From: Rhodobacteraceae bacterium WFHF2C18
GTDB taxonomy: Bacteria; Pseudomonadota; Alphaproteobacteria; Rhodobacterales; Rhodobacteraceae
Direction of reading: 5' to 3'
Assembly: GCA_002166865.1 (NCBI GenBank)
Contig: NHTQ01000005.1
Coordinates: 62,001-126,000, forward strand
Length of the DNA stretch: 64,000 nucleotides
Shown: positions 41,972 through 50,763 of the stretch, piece by piece
Position numbering within the stretch: position 1 is the first letter of the stretch
How the letters are laid out: each line of letters opens with the position of its first letter
Notes under the pieces: generated by a model
Seen by the model: the letters and a program-made list of their open reading frames with translations, nothing else
Database searches by the model: none
Told to the model about the DNA's origin: nothing
Made by a program: the position numbers and the translations under genes

Positions 41972-44317
41972 TCACGCGCCGTGGGGGATCCAGACGGTCT
42001 TGACCTCGGTGGCGGCCTCGCGGAAGGCCCGGTCAGCCCCGGCCGGGCCGAACCAGTCGCGGGCGCGACCGTCGTTCACCCATGTCCGCTTGAGGTTGCC
42101 GGCGCTTTCCCGCTCGATCGTGGCCGAGACATCGGCGGCCGAGAAGCTCCAGACCGCGTCCAGATCCAGGTGAGCCGCCAGCGCGGGGGCCAGATCGGCA
42201 TGGTCGCCGGTCAGGATATTGGCCACCCCCGCGGGCAGGTCCGAGGTTTCCAGGATCTGGATGAAATCCGTCGCGGCCAGGGGGAAGGGCTCGGAGGCCA
42301 CCAGCACCGCGCGGTTGCCGAGGGCGAGGATCGGCCCCAGCACCGAGACGAGGCCCAGAAGCGGCGCCTCGAAGGGCAGCAGCGCGCCGATCACGCCAAG
42401 CGGCTCGCGCAGCGCGAGGGTCAGCCCCCGGACCGGCGCGGCGCGGGCCGCGCCGTCGTGCTTGTCGGCCCAGGCGGCCCAGGTGAACAGGCGCTCCACG
42501 CTGGCCGCGACCTCGCGCCGGCCACTGCGCCCGCCGGTCATGGTGTTGAGGCGCTGCGCGACCTCCGCCTCGCGGGTCGAGAGGGTCTCGGCCAGGTCGC
42601 AGAGGACCTGCGCGCGCTGGTGCGCGGTGGCGGCCGGCCAGGCGGTGGCGGCGCGCGCGGCCGCGACGGCGTTGCCGATGTCCTTGGCGCCGGCAACGGG
42701 GGCCTGGCCGATGATCCTGCCGGTGCGGCCGTAAAGCGGGCGGGTATCACCAGCGTCCGCGCGGGTCTGCTTGCCCCCGATGTAGAGTTTCGCCGTGCGG
42801 TCGGTGCCCGCGTCCGTGCCTGTCCCGCGCCCCGGAAAGGGCGCGGCGGGCTTGAGCGGCCTGCCTGTCTCGGCGGGCCTGAGATAGGCGGCGAGGCCTT
42901 CCCAGCCGCCCTCGCGCCCGTTCCCGGACTCGCGCAGCCCGCCGAAGGGGGCGGCGGCGTCGAACATGTGCGTGCCGTTCACCCAGACGACGCCGGCGGC
43001 CAGCCGGGGCACCATGTCGAGCGCGAGCGCGACGGTTTCCGACCAGACCGAGGCCGCCAGCCCGTAACGGGTGTCGTTGGCCAGGTGCGCGGCTTCGGCC
43101 GGGGTGCGGAAGGTGGTGGAGACGAGAACGGGGCCGAAGACCTCTTCCTGCATGAGCGGATCGGCGGGGGCGAGGCCGGTGACGAGCGTGGGCGGCAGAA
43201 AGCAGCCCTCGGCCGGCATCTCGATCCGCGGGGAGAAGCGGGCGCCGCCCGTCGCGTCCAGCAGGGCCGCGACGCGGTCGCGTTGCGCGGGGTCCGCCAT
43301 CGCGCCGATGTCGATGCACTTGTCCAGCGGGTTGCCGAGGCGCAAGCGTTCCATCCGGGCGCGCAGCTTGGCGTGGAAGCGGTCGGCCACGCTTTCCTGC
43401 ACCAGCAGCCGCACGCCGGCGCAGCAGCCCCGCCCCCCGTTGGACCAGGTGGAGTCCACCAGCCCCTCGACGGCGGAGTCGAGATCGGCGTCGTCGAATA
43501 CGATGCAGGGGAATTTGCCCCCCAGCGCCAGCGTCAGCGCCTTGCCCTGGCCGGCGGTGGCGCGGCGGATGCGGCGGCCCGCCTCGGGCGAGCCGGTAAA
43601 GGCCACCTTGTCCACGTCGCCGTGGGCCGCGATCATCTCGCCCACCGGGCCGTCGCCGGTGACGATGTTGACCACGCCCTTCGGCAGCCCCGCCTGCCGG
43701 CAGACATCGGCGAAGAGAAGCGCGGTGAGCGAGCTGTGTTCGTCGGGCTTGAGGACCACTGTGTTGCCCGCGGCAAGCGCCGGGGCGACCTTCCAGGCGA
43801 GCATCAGCAGGGATCGGTTCGAGGGGATCACCTGCCCGCAGACCCCGTGGGGCACCTGCCCGGGCAGTTCCGTTTCCATCAGGTGCGCAAGGCCCGCGTG
43901 ATAGTGGAAATGGCGCTGCGCGAGGGGGACGTCGATGTCGCGGCTTTCGCGGATGGGCTTGCCGTTGTCCAGCGTCTCGAGCACGGCGAAGAGGCGGGCG
44001 TGTTCCTGCAGGAGCCGCGCCAGGGCATGAAGGTGGCGCGCCCGCGTATGGCCCCCCGCCCGCAGCCAGCCCGGCTGCGCCCGCCGGGCGGCGGTGATGG
44101 CGGCGTCCACATCCGCCTGGCTGGCCTGGGTCAGGGTGGCCAGCGTCTCGTTCGTGGCGGGGTTTTTCGACAGGAACCCTGCGCCGGGGTCGGTGAAGGC
44201 GCCGCCCATGAAGTGGCCGAAGCGGTCGCCCTGGTCCACCAGCCAGGCGAAGGCGCATTCCGCGCTTTCCAGGGCGGGGCCGTAATCCATCGTCTCGTAG
44301 ATCGCGCGCACGGTCAT
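41972..44317 (-). CDS. ALDH16-type tandem aldehyde dehydrogenase
   Basis: A 781-residue protein with two aldehyde dehydrogenase domains. The first (about 20-500) has the catalytic cysteine in NGGRGCCAGVRL (298-299) and LKPDEHSSLTAL. Its general-base position reads LALGGKFP with Ala264 instead of Glu. The second (about 520-781) has the NAD-binding half (GVIGALLPFEAPLLGLVSVL) but no catalytic cysteine motif and is shortened. This is the layout of ALDH16, in which the second domain is non-catalytic. The start at 44317 lies 19 bases after deoC, so the pair may oxidise an aldehyde released in deoxyribose breakdown. Confidence 0.82.
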   Translation of the reverse strand: MTVRAIYETMDYGPALESAECAFAWLVDQGDRFGHFMGGAFTDPGAGFLSKNPATNETLATLTQASQADVDAAITAARRAQPGWLRAGGHTRARHLHALARLLQEHARLFAVLETLDNGKPIRESRDIDVPLAQRHFHYHAGLAHLMETELPGQVPHGVCGQVIPSNRSLLMLAWKVAPALAAGNTVVLKPDEHSSLTALLFADVCRQAGLPKGVVNIVTGDGPVGEMIAAHGDVDKVAFTGSPEAGRRIRRATAGQGKALTLALGGKFPCIVFDDADLDSAVEGLVDSTWSNGGRGCCAGVRLLVQESVADRFHAKLRARMERLRLGNPLDKCIDIGAMADPAQRDRVAALLDATGGARFSPRIEMPAEGCFLPPTLVTGLAPADPLMQEEVFGPVLVSTTFRTPAEAAHLANDTRYGLAASVWSETVALALDMVPRLAAGVVWVNGTHMFDAAAPFGGLRESGNGREGGWEGLAAYLRPAETGRPLKPAAPFPGRGTGTDAGTDRTAKLYIGGKQTRADAGDTRPLYGRTGRIIGQAPVAGAKDIGNAVAAARAATAWPAATAHQRAQVLCDLAETLSTREAEVAQRLNTMTGGRSGRREVAASVERLFTWAAWADKHDGAARAAPVRGLTLALREPLGVIGALLPFEAPLLGLVSVLGPILALGNRAVLVASEPFPLAATDFIQILETSDLPAGVANILTGDHADLAPALAAHLDLDAVWSFSAADVSATIERESAGNLKRTWVNDGRARDWFGPAGADRAFREAATEVKTVWIPHGA

Positions 44318-44336
44318 GGTCTGCTGCCGCTCCTCA

Positions 44337-45329
44337 TCATCCCGTCGGGTGCCGCCAGGCGGCGGACCAGGCCCCGGTGACCTGGTGCTCCAGCAGCCGC
44401 TCGATGTCGCCGAGCAGCGAGGAGGCGCCGAAGCGGAAGAGGTCGGGGGCGAGCCAGCGGTTGCCCAGCTCCTCCTTGACCAGCGCGAGGTAGGTGAGCG
44501 CATCCGCCCCCCTGGAGATGCCGCCGGCGGGCTTCATGCCCACGCGGTGACCGGTGCGGGCGTGGTAGTCGCGGATCGCGCGCAGCATCACCAGCGTGAC
44601 GGGCAGGGTGGCGTTCACCGCTTCCTTGCCGGTGGAGGTCTTGACGAAATCGGCCCCGGCCATCATCGCGACCGTCGCGGCGCGGGCGACGTCGCGCAGG
44701 CTGCCTAGTTCCCCGGTGGCCAGGATCGCCTTCATGCGGGCCGGCCCGCAGGCGGCGCGGAAAGTGCGGAGCTCGTCATAGAGCGCTTCCCACCGGCCTT
44801 CCAGGACGTGGCGGCGGGAGATGACGATGTCGATCTCGGCGGCGCCCGCGGCGGTGCTGGCCTCGATCTCGGCCACGCGCAGGTCGAAGGGCGACAGCCC
44901 GGCGGGAAAGCCGGTGGAGACGGCGGCGACGGGCAGGCCGCTGCCGGCGAGCGCGGAGACGGCCGGCGCCACCATTTCGTGGTAGACACAGACGGCCCCC
45001 ACCGTGAGGTCCTGCATCTGCAATGCCGCGGCCAGGTCGGGGCGCAGCGGGCGGCGGGCCTTGGCGCAGAGCCGGCGGACACGCCCGGCGGTGTCGTCGC
45101 CCGCCAGCGTTGTCAGATCGATCAGGCAGATGGCACGGCACAGCCAGGCGGCCTGGTGATCCTTCTGCACGCTGCGGCGGCCGGGCAGGGTTGCGGCGCG
45201 GCGTTCGATCGCCGGGGTGTTGGCCTGCACGGTCCGCACCCACGACAGGTCCAGCGGGATGCCCGTGTTGCGCGGGGTCGCGGTGGTCTGGGGCAGGTGC
45301 CTGTCTGCGGTGTCCGTGCGGGGGGTCAT
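44337..45329 (-). CDS. deoC: Deoxyribose-phosphate aldolase
   Basis: A 330-residue class I aldolase with the Schiff-base lysine in DFVKTSTGKEAVNATL, VGMKPAGGISRGADAL for phosphate binding, and ICLIDLTTLAGDDTAGRVRR near residue 70. It splits 2-deoxyribose-5-phosphate into glyceraldehyde-3-phosphate and acetaldehyde. The ALDH16 gene follows directly, giving a possible outlet for the acetaldehyde. The N-terminal 60 residues are longer than in E. coli DeoC but usual for the longer DeoC group. Confidence 0.9.
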   Translation of the reverse strand: MTPRTDTADRHLPQTTATPRNTGIPLDLSWVRTVQANTPAIERRAATLPGRRSVQKDHQAAWLCRAICLIDLTTLAGDDTAGRVRRLCAKARRPLRPDLAAALQMQDLTVGAVCVYHEMVAPAVSALAGSGLPVAAVSTGFPAGLSPFDLRVAEIEASTAAGAAEIDIVISRRHVLEGRWEALYDELRTFRAACGPARMKAILATGELGSLRDVARAATVAMMAGADFVKTSTGKEAVNATLPVTLVMLRAIRDYHARTGHRVGMKPAGGISRGADALTYLALVKEELGNRWLAPDLFRFGASSLLGDIERLLEHQVTGAWSAAWRHPTG

Positions 45330-45380
45330 GGGGCTGCGTCTTTGCGGTGTCCGGCGGCAGGGTGGCACGCGCCCGGGCGC

Positions 45381-45423
45381 TTGACAAGCTGGCGGCGGCG
45401 GTTTGTTGATAATAATTCGCAAC
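45381..45423 (+). promoter_or_regulatory. Candidate promoter and 19-bp Fur-family-like dyad before the metal importer
   Basis: GTTGATAATAATTCGCAAC (45405-45423) is a 19-base dyad with pattern GTTG-nn-AAT-n-ATT-nn-CAAC, the size and shape of Fur/Mur/Zur boxes. A TTGACA lies at 45381-45386. The GATAAT inside the dyad is 21 bases from it, longer than ideal. It lies 72 bases before the binding-protein gene of a Mn/Zn-type importer, where metal repression would be expected. Confidence 0.5.
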
Positions 45424-45494
45424 TGCATTGACTTCCTGCGAGCGACTTGCATATCCTTGCTCGTGGATAGACACACGATCCGGAGCTTGCACTG

Positions 45495-46454
45495 ATGAGA
45501 CGCCGTCATTTCCTGGCCCTGACAGCCGCGGGCGCCGCCCTGGCCGCCGCGCCGCTGCGTGCCGCGGAAGGGCGGGTGGAGGTGGTGGCCTCCACCGGGA
45601 TGATCGCCGATGCCGCCCGGCAGGTCGGCGGGGCGCGTGTGGCCGTGACCGCGCTGATGGGCCCGGGGGTCGATCCTCATTCCTACCGCCAGACGCGCAG
45701 CGACATCGCCGCGATGACGCGGGCCGATCTGGTGCTCTGGCACGGGCTCTACCTGGAGGCGCAGCTGGAATCCTTCATGCTGAAGCTGTCCGAGCGCGGC
45801 AATGTCGTTGCCGTGGGCGAGGCGGTCCCCGACGCGCGGCTGATCGAGAGCCGGGACTACGACGGCAAGGTCGACCCCCATGTCTGGATGGTGCCCGAGC
45901 TCTGGGCCCACGTGGTGCGCGCGGTCGAGAGCGCCCTGGCCCGCACGGCGCCCGAACATGCCGCCGAGTTCGCCGCCAACGCGCAGGCGCACCTGGACGA
46001 GATCGACCGCCTGGGCACCTATGCGCGCGATACCTTGGCCACGGTGCCCGATCCGGCGCAGGTGCTGGTCACCGCGCATGACGCCTTTGGCTACTTCGGC
46101 CGCGCCTATGGCTACGAGGTTGTGGGCATCCAGGGCATTTCCACCGAATCCGAGGCCGGGTTGAACCGGATCGGCGTGCTTGTCGACATGCTGGTGGACC
46201 GCGGCATCGGCGCGGTTTTCGTGGAGAGCTCGGTGAGCGACCGCAACGTGCGCGCCCTGGTGGAGGGCGCGGCGGCGCAGGGCCACGAGGTCACGATCGG
46301 GGGCGAGCTGTTTTCCGACGCCATGGGGCGGCCCGGCACCTACGCGGGCACCTATATCGGCATGATCGATCACAACGTCACCACCATCTCCCGTGCCCTG
46401 GGCGGCCAGGCGCCCGCCCGCGGCATGCAGGGCCGGCTGGCCGCCGCAAGCTGA
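45495..46454 (+). CDS. Manganese/zinc-type ABC transporter binding protein
   Basis: A 319-residue exported protein of cluster A-I (TroA/SitA/MntC type). The N-terminus MRRRHFLALTAAGAALAAAP is a twin-arginine-like signal. The metal ligands are visible: His in DPHSYRQT, His in DPHVWMVPE, Glu in GISTESEAG and Asp in GMIDHNV. A His-His-Glu-Asp set and the lack of a His-rich loop favour manganese over zinc. It is the first of four genes forming the importer and has a Fur-like dyad upstream. Confidence 0.85.
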   Translation: MRRRHFLALTAAGAALAAAPLRAAEGRVEVVASTGMIADAARQVGGARVAVTALMGPGVDPHSYRQTRSDIAAMTRADLVLWHGLYLEAQLESFMLKLSERGNVVAVGEAVPDARLIESRDYDGKVDPHVWMVPELWAHVVRAVESALARTAPEHAAEFAANAQAHLDEIDRLGTYARDTLATVPDPAQVLVTAHDAFGYFGRAYGYEVVGIQGISTESEAGLNRIGVLVDMLVDRGIGAVFVESSVSDRNVRALVEGAAAQGHEVTIGGELFSDAMGRPGTYAGTYIGMIDHNVTTISRALGGQAPARGMQGRLAAAS

Positions 46455-46464
46455 AGGAGATCCC

Positions 46465-47259
46465 ATGCCCCTGGAACTGGCAGCCAAGCACGGACGGACG
46501 ACCGCGCCGGCGGATCTCGGGCGCAGCCCGCTGGCGATCCGGGGGCTGACGGTTTCCTACGGCGAGAAGCCGGCGGTGTTCTCGGTGGACGCGACCTTCG
46601 CCCCCGGGGCCATGACGGCGATCGTGGGGCCCAACGGGGCGGGCAAGTCCACCCTGCTGAAGGCGGCCCTGGGCGTCGTGCGGCCCCTGTCGGGCAGGGT
46701 CACCTGCTGGGGCCGGCCGCTGGCGCGCCAGCGCGGGCGCATCGCCTATGTGCCGCAGCGCGCCAGCGTGGACTGGGATTTTCCAACCCGCGTGCTGGAC
46801 GTGGTGCTGATGGGGCTCTACCGCGAACTGGGGCTGCTGCGCCGGGTGGGCCCGGAGCAGCGTGCGCGGGCCGTGGCCTGTCTCGCGCGGGTCGGGATGG
46901 AGGGCTTTGCCGAGCGCCAGATCGGCCAGCTTTCGGGCGGGCAGCAGCAGCGCGTGTTCCTGGCGCGCGCGCTGGCACAGGAGGCCGATCTCTACCTGCT
47001 GGACGAGCCGCTGGCCGGTGTGGACGCGGCCACCGAGAAGGCGATCATCGCCGTGCTCCAGGCGCTTCGGGCCGAGGGCCGCACCGTGGTGGCCGTGCAT
47101 CACGACCTGGCGACGGTGCCGGATTATTTCGACCGGGTCTTCCTGATCAACACCACGCCCGTCGCCGAGGGCCCGGTCGCGGAGGCCTTCACCCAGGCGA
47201 ACCTCCAGGCGGCCTATGGTGGGCGGCTGGCCACCGCGCAGATGGGCGCGGTGGTCTGA
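46465..47259 (+). CDS. Manganese/zinc-type ABC transporter ATP-binding protein
   Basis: A 264-residue ATPase starting MPLELAAKHGRTTAPADLGR after AAGGAGATCCC. Walker A is GPNGAGKST, the signature is LSGGQQQRVFLA, Walker B is LYLLDEPLAGVD, and the switch is AVHHDLATV. It lies ten bases after the binding-protein gene and powers two permeases downstream. Confidence 0.88.
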   Translation: MPLELAAKHGRTTAPADLGRSPLAIRGLTVSYGEKPAVFSVDATFAPGAMTAIVGPNGAGKSTLLKAALGVVRPLSGRVTCWGRPLARQRGRIAYVPQRASVDWDFPTRVLDVVLMGLYRELGLLRRVGPEQRARAVACLARVGMEGFAERQIGQLSGGQQQRVFLARALAQEADLYLLDEPLAGVDAATEKAIIAVLQALRAEGRTVVAVHHDLATVPDYFDRVFLINTTPVAEGPVAEAFTQANLQAAYGGRLATAQMGAVV

Positions 47260-47282
47260 AGCGCCGCGGCGGGGACCGCGAG

Positions 47283-47304
47283 GTCCCGGCGCGGAGGCCG
47301 GGAC
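47283..47304. repeat. Single GTCCCGGC/GCCGGGAC hairpin
   Basis: Eight-base arms around a 6-base loop lie between the ATPase and first permease genes of the metal importer. This is a single copy of the GTCCCGG-type palindrome seen in tandem elsewhere. It lies inside an operon, so it may adjust message levels rather than end transcription. Confidence 0.65.
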
Positions 47305-47329
47305 GTGGGGGGGACGAAAGGATCGATCC

Positions 47330-48529
47330 GTGCTGTGGGATGCGCTGACGCTGCAACTGGGCTACAACGCGACGCTGGTGACCGTGGGCGCGGCGCTTCT
47401 GGGCATCGCCGCGGGGGCCACCGGCACCTTCCTGTTCCTGGGAAAGCGCGCGCTGGTGAGCGACGCGATCAGCCATGCCACCCTGCCGGGCGTCGGGCTG
47501 GCCTTCATGGTGATGGTGGCCGTGGGCGGGGACGGCCGGGCGCTGCCGGGGCTCCTGGCCGGCTCGGCGCTGTCGGCCGGGGCGGGGCTGTTGTGCGTCA
47601 GCGCGCTCACCCGGCGCACGCGGCTGAGCGAGGACGCGGCCATCGGCGCGGTGCTGTCGGTCTTCTTCGGGTTCGGCGTGGTCCTGCTGACGGTGATCCA
47701 GTCGATGAGCGCCGGGCGCCAGGCGGGGCTGGAAACCTTCCTGCTGGGGGCCACGGCCGGGATGTTGTGGAACGACGCGGTGGTGATCGCCGCCGGCGGC
47801 GCGCTGGTGCTGGCGCTGACCGTGCTGTTGCGGCGGCCGATGACGCTGGTGGCCTTCGACCCCGGCTATGCCGCCGCGGGGGGCATGGACGTGCGGCGGA
47901 TCGAACTGGCGATGATGGGGCTGGCGCTGGCCGTGACGGTGGTGGGGCTGAAGATCGTTGGGCTGATCCTGATCGTGGCGCTTCTCATCATCCCGCCCGT
48001 CGCCGCCCGCTTCTGGAGCGAGCGGGTCACCCGGGTGGTGGCCCTGGCCGGGGCGATCGGCGGGCTGTCGGGCTATGGCGGGGCGGCGATCTCGGCCACC
48101 GCACCGGACCTGCCGACGGGACCGATCATCGTGCTGGTGGCCTTCGCGCTGTTTCTGGCCTCGCTGCTGGCCGCGCCGGGGCGGGGCGTGCTGGCGGCCT
48201 GGCTGCGGCACCGTCGCCACCGGCGGCGCGTGCATCTGCGCCAGGGGCTGCTGGCGCTGGCGCAGGGCCAGCCGATCTACGAGGCGCTGACCCTGCGGCT
48301 GCTGCGCCGCGCCGGTTACGTCCGGGCCGACGGCGTGGCGACCGAGGCGGGCCGGGCGCAGGCGGCCAAGGCGCTGCTGGATGAGCGCCGCTGGCAGATC
48401 CTGCGCGGCGATCCCGCGCACGAGGCCGCGGCGGCGCGCTATGACGGGCTGACCCCGCCCGAACGCTGGCTGACCCCCGACCAGATCGCCGAACTCGACC
48501 GCCACCTGGGCCCGGAGGCTGTTACGTGA
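47330..48529 (+). CDS. Manganese/zinc-type ABC permease with C-terminal cytoplasmic extension
   Basis: A 399-residue membrane protein with a GTG start after GAAAGGATC; the in-frame frame further upstream is part of the previous gene end and the hairpin. Eight or nine helices fit the ABC-3 (TroC/ZnuB) family, with SDAISHATLPGVGLAFM and GLKIVGLILIVALLIIPPVAA. After residue about 280 a basic, soluble tail of some 115 residues follows (ALAQGQPIYEALTLRLLRRA, then YDGLTPPERWLTPDQIAEL). It resembles the helical DNA-binding or metal-sensing tails seen on some TroC proteins. Confidence 0.85.
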   Translation: MLWDALTLQLGYNATLVTVGAALLGIAAGATGTFLFLGKRALVSDAISHATLPGVGLAFMVMVAVGGDGRALPGLLAGSALSAGAGLLCVSALTRRTRLSEDAAIGAVLSVFFGFGVVLLTVIQSMSAGRQAGLETFLLGATAGMLWNDAVVIAAGGALVLALTVLLRRPMTLVAFDPGYAAAGGMDVRRIELAMMGLALAVTVVGLKIVGLILIVALLIIPPVAARFWSERVTRVVALAGAIGGLSGYGGAAISATAPDLPTGPIIVLVAFALFLASLLAAPGRGVLAAWLRHRRHRRRVHLRQGLLALAQGQPIYEALTLRLLRRAGYVRADGVATEAGRAQAAKALLDERRWQILRGDPAHEAAAARYDGLTPPERWLTPDQIAELDRHLGPEAVT

Positions 48530-49455
48530 TGGGAATGCAATTCGTCTCGCTGTCGTTGCCGCCGCTTCTGATCGGGATCTTCGCGGCGGTGGCCTGCGCG
48601 TTGCCGGGCAACTTCCTGCTGCTGCGGCGACAGGCGCTGATCGGTGACGCCATCAGCCATGTCGTGCTGCCGGGCATCGTGGGCGCCTTCCTTGTCACCG
48701 GGGTCATCGCCACCTGGCCGATGATGCTGGGCGCGGGCGCGGCGGCGCTGATCGCGGTGGTTCTGATCGAGGCCGTCCGCCGCCTGGGCCGGATCGAGCC
48801 GGGGGCGGCGATGGGCGTGGTCTTTACCGCGATGTTCGCCGGCGGCGTGCTGCTGCTGGAGCAGTCGGACACCTCCGACGTGCATCTGGACGTGCAGCAC
48901 GCGCTTTACGGCAACCTGGAAAGCCTGATCTGGCTGGACGGCCTGGGCTGGCACTCGTTGCTGGACTGGCAGGCGCTCACGGGGCTGCCGCCGGAATTGC
49001 CGCGCATGGCCGCCACCTGCCTGGGGGTGGGGCTGTTCACCGCCGTGTTCTGGCGGCCGCTGAAGATCTCCACCTTCGACGAGGGATTCGCCCGCACCCA
49101 GGGCCTGCCCACTGGGCTGATCGGGCTGGCGCTGGTGATCGTGGCGGCGGTGGCGGCGGTGGCCGCCTTCGACGCGGTGGGTTCGATCATCGTCATCGCG
49201 ATGTTCATCTGCCCGCCGGCGGCGGCGCGGCTGATGACCGACCGGCTGGAGCGGCAGGTGGGCTGGAGTGTCGGCTTCGCCGTCCTCTCGGCGGTGCTGG
49301 GCTACGTGCTGGCGGGCTACGGGCCGCTTTGGCTGGGCTTTGACCACGCGGTGAGCGCGGCGGGCATGATCGCCACCGTTTCGGGGATCATCCTGGCGGT
49401 GGCCGCTTTCTTCGGCCCCTGCCGCGCCCGCGCCGGGGCGCCGGCGGAAGGGTAG
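48529..49455 (+). CDS. Manganese/zinc-type ABC transporter permease (second)
   Basis: A 308-residue ABC-3 family membrane protein. The ATG at 48529 shares one base with the stop before it, and a GTG at 48526 is also in frame. It has LIGDAISHVVLPGIVGAFLV and FDAVGSIIVIAMFICPPAAA, typical of TroD/SitD. It completes the four-gene importer. The next gene is convergent and only 33 bases away. Confidence 0.87.
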   Translation: MGMQFVSLSLPPLLIGIFAAVACALPGNFLLLRRQALIGDAISHVVLPGIVGAFLVTGVIATWPMMLGAGAAALIAVVLIEAVRRLGRIEPGAAMGVVFTAMFAGGVLLLEQSDTSDVHLDVQHALYGNLESLIWLDGLGWHSLLDWQALTGLPPELPRMAATCLGVGLFTAVFWRPLKISTFDEGFARTQGLPTGLIGLALVIVAAVAAVAAFDAVGSIIVIAMFICPPAAARLMTDRLERQVGWSVGFAVLSAVLGYVLAGYGPLWLGFDHAVSAAGMIATVSGIILAVAAFFGPCRARAGAPAEG

Positions 49456-49488
49456 CGCGCCAGCCCGGCCGCCGGGGGCAAGAGCGGA

Positions 49489-50217
49489 TCAGGGAATGAG
49501 CCCGACCCGGTGGCCCAGGGCGGCCAGCCCGGCCGGAAGCACCGAGTCGGGCGCGTGCCGCTCGGCCGGAACCCCCTGCGCGCGCAGCGCGGCCTCATGC
49601 CCGGTCGGATCGCCCTCGGGCGCGATCAGGGCCACCTGCTGGCCCAGCCAGTAGGGACGCGCGGCCGCGAGTTCGGCCCCCAGCAAGTGCCCGGTGACGG
49701 CGGCAGGCCGGTCCGCGACCTCGGCCGTGCGCAGTTGCGCGGCCAGCCGTTCGGGCTGGGCGAGGCTGTCGGCCACGGCCTCGGTGTCGGGGGGTGCGGC
49801 GCCGCCCAGGGCGCCGATCAGATGCGGGGTAAGGAACCCCTGGGTGCTGACCGCTTCCTCGGCGCTGATCTGGATCCAGTGGCTGACCCTGTCCGCGACC
49901 GCGCAGATCACCCCGTGCCAGCCGGGGCGGTCAGCCAGGAACCCCGCGATCCAGAGCCGCACCCAGGCGTCCACCCGGCCGGGCGGCGCGGCCTGCGTGA
50001 AGGCGGGCACATGCGGGCCGCTTTCGGGCAGGACCGGCGCGGGCAGGGGCCGGGGTTCGCCGGCGCCGATCCGGATCATGCGGCCGGCCTCGAAATCCAG
50101 TTGCGTCAGCGCCGCGGGCTCGTCGATGCCGCGGGCGCGGCGCAGCACCTCGCCGTCCTCCAGCGCGTAGGCGGTGACACCCGTGCCATCCCGGCCGGTG
50201 GCGATCCAGGCGACCAT
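49489..50217 (-). CDS. DgoK-like (2-dehydro-3-deoxygalactonokinase family) protein, degenerate
   Basis: A 242-residue protein, shorter than usual DgoK (nearly 300). The middle ICAVADRVSHWIQISAEEAV and FLTPHLIGALGG align with the family's P-G-T-H-S-K-W-V block. The N-terminal ATP-phosphate motif D-W-G-T-T-N is replaced by MVAWIATGRDGTGVTAYALE, and the SHxK lysine is missing (SHWIQ). It may not be an active kinase. No KDPG-galactonate pathway genes are adjacent; a BLH-type phosphatase lies four bases upstream. Function not assigned. Confidence 0.6.
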   Translation of the reverse strand: MVAWIATGRDGTGVTAYALEDGEVLRRARGIDEPAALTQLDFEAGRMIRIGAGEPRPLPAPVLPESGPHVPAFTQAAPPGRVDAWVRLWIAGFLADRPGWHGVICAVADRVSHWIQISAEEAVSTQGFLTPHLIGALGGAAPPDTEAVADSLAQPERLAAQLRTAEVADRPAAVTGHLLGAELAAARPYWLGQQVALIAPEGDPTGHEAALRAQGVPAERHAPDSVLPAGLAALGHRVGLIP

Positions 50218-50221
50218 GATC

Positions 50222-50638
50222 TCAGCCCCCTTCGAGCTGGCGGATCAGGCCGCTCATGTCGTAGCCCGCCGCCCGGGTCCGGCGCAGGATCTCGTCGGTG
50301 TCCATGTCGCCGTGGCGCGTCAGGCTCCAGAGTACCGTGCAGCGCGTGCCGCTGCGGCAGTAGGCGAGGATCGGCTTGGGCATCTGGTCGAGCGCGGCGC
50401 GGAAGTCCTCGGCGGATTGCGGCGTGACCTGGCCCGAAACGATGGGCACGCAGCGCGCCTCCATCCCGGCCGCGCGGGCGGCTTCGGCCACCGCGTCGAA
50501 GGACGGCTGGCCCGGTTCCTCGTCGTCGGGGCGGTTGCACAGGACCGAGCGGTAGCCCGCCTCGGCGATCCGGGGCACTTCCTCGGGCGCGATCTGCGGG
50601 GCGACGGCGAAATCCTCGGATAGGGGGCGCAGGTCCAT
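50222..50638 (-). CDS. Beta-lactamase hydrolase-like (TIGR01244-type) phosphatase
   Basis: A 138-residue dual-specificity-phosphatase-like protein starting MDLRPLSEDFAVAPQIAPEE. It has the P-loop CRSGTRCTVLW, where C-x5-R gives the catalytic cysteine and arginine, and GYRSVLCNRPDDEEPGQPSF before it. The family is called sulfur transferase or BLH phosphatase and is often linked to sulfide metabolism. The DgoK-like gene follows by four bases on the same strand. Confidence 0.83.
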   Translation of the reverse strand: MDLRPLSEDFAVAPQIAPEEVPRIAEAGYRSVLCNRPDDEEPGQPSFDAVAEAARAAGMEARCVPIVSGQVTPQSAEDFRAALDQMPKPILAYCRSGTRCTVLWSLTRHGDMDTDEILRRTRAAGYDMSGLIRQLEGG

Positions 50639-50763
50639 GGCGCGTCTCCGTTGATGGTTTCCTTACCGGATATGCGTCCAAAGGGGGGGCGAGTTCAATG
50701 GTCCGGCCGTTGACTTTTGCCGGCCGTCCCCCAAACGTGGCCGGACGGCGAAAGGAGGGGCGC

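Noticed and set aside
41972-44317. The ALDH16 gene read as a frameshift fusion of two genes
   Set aside because: The frame is continuous, the two-domain length fits the known ALDH16 family, and the second domain lacks catalytic motifs in the way that family does.
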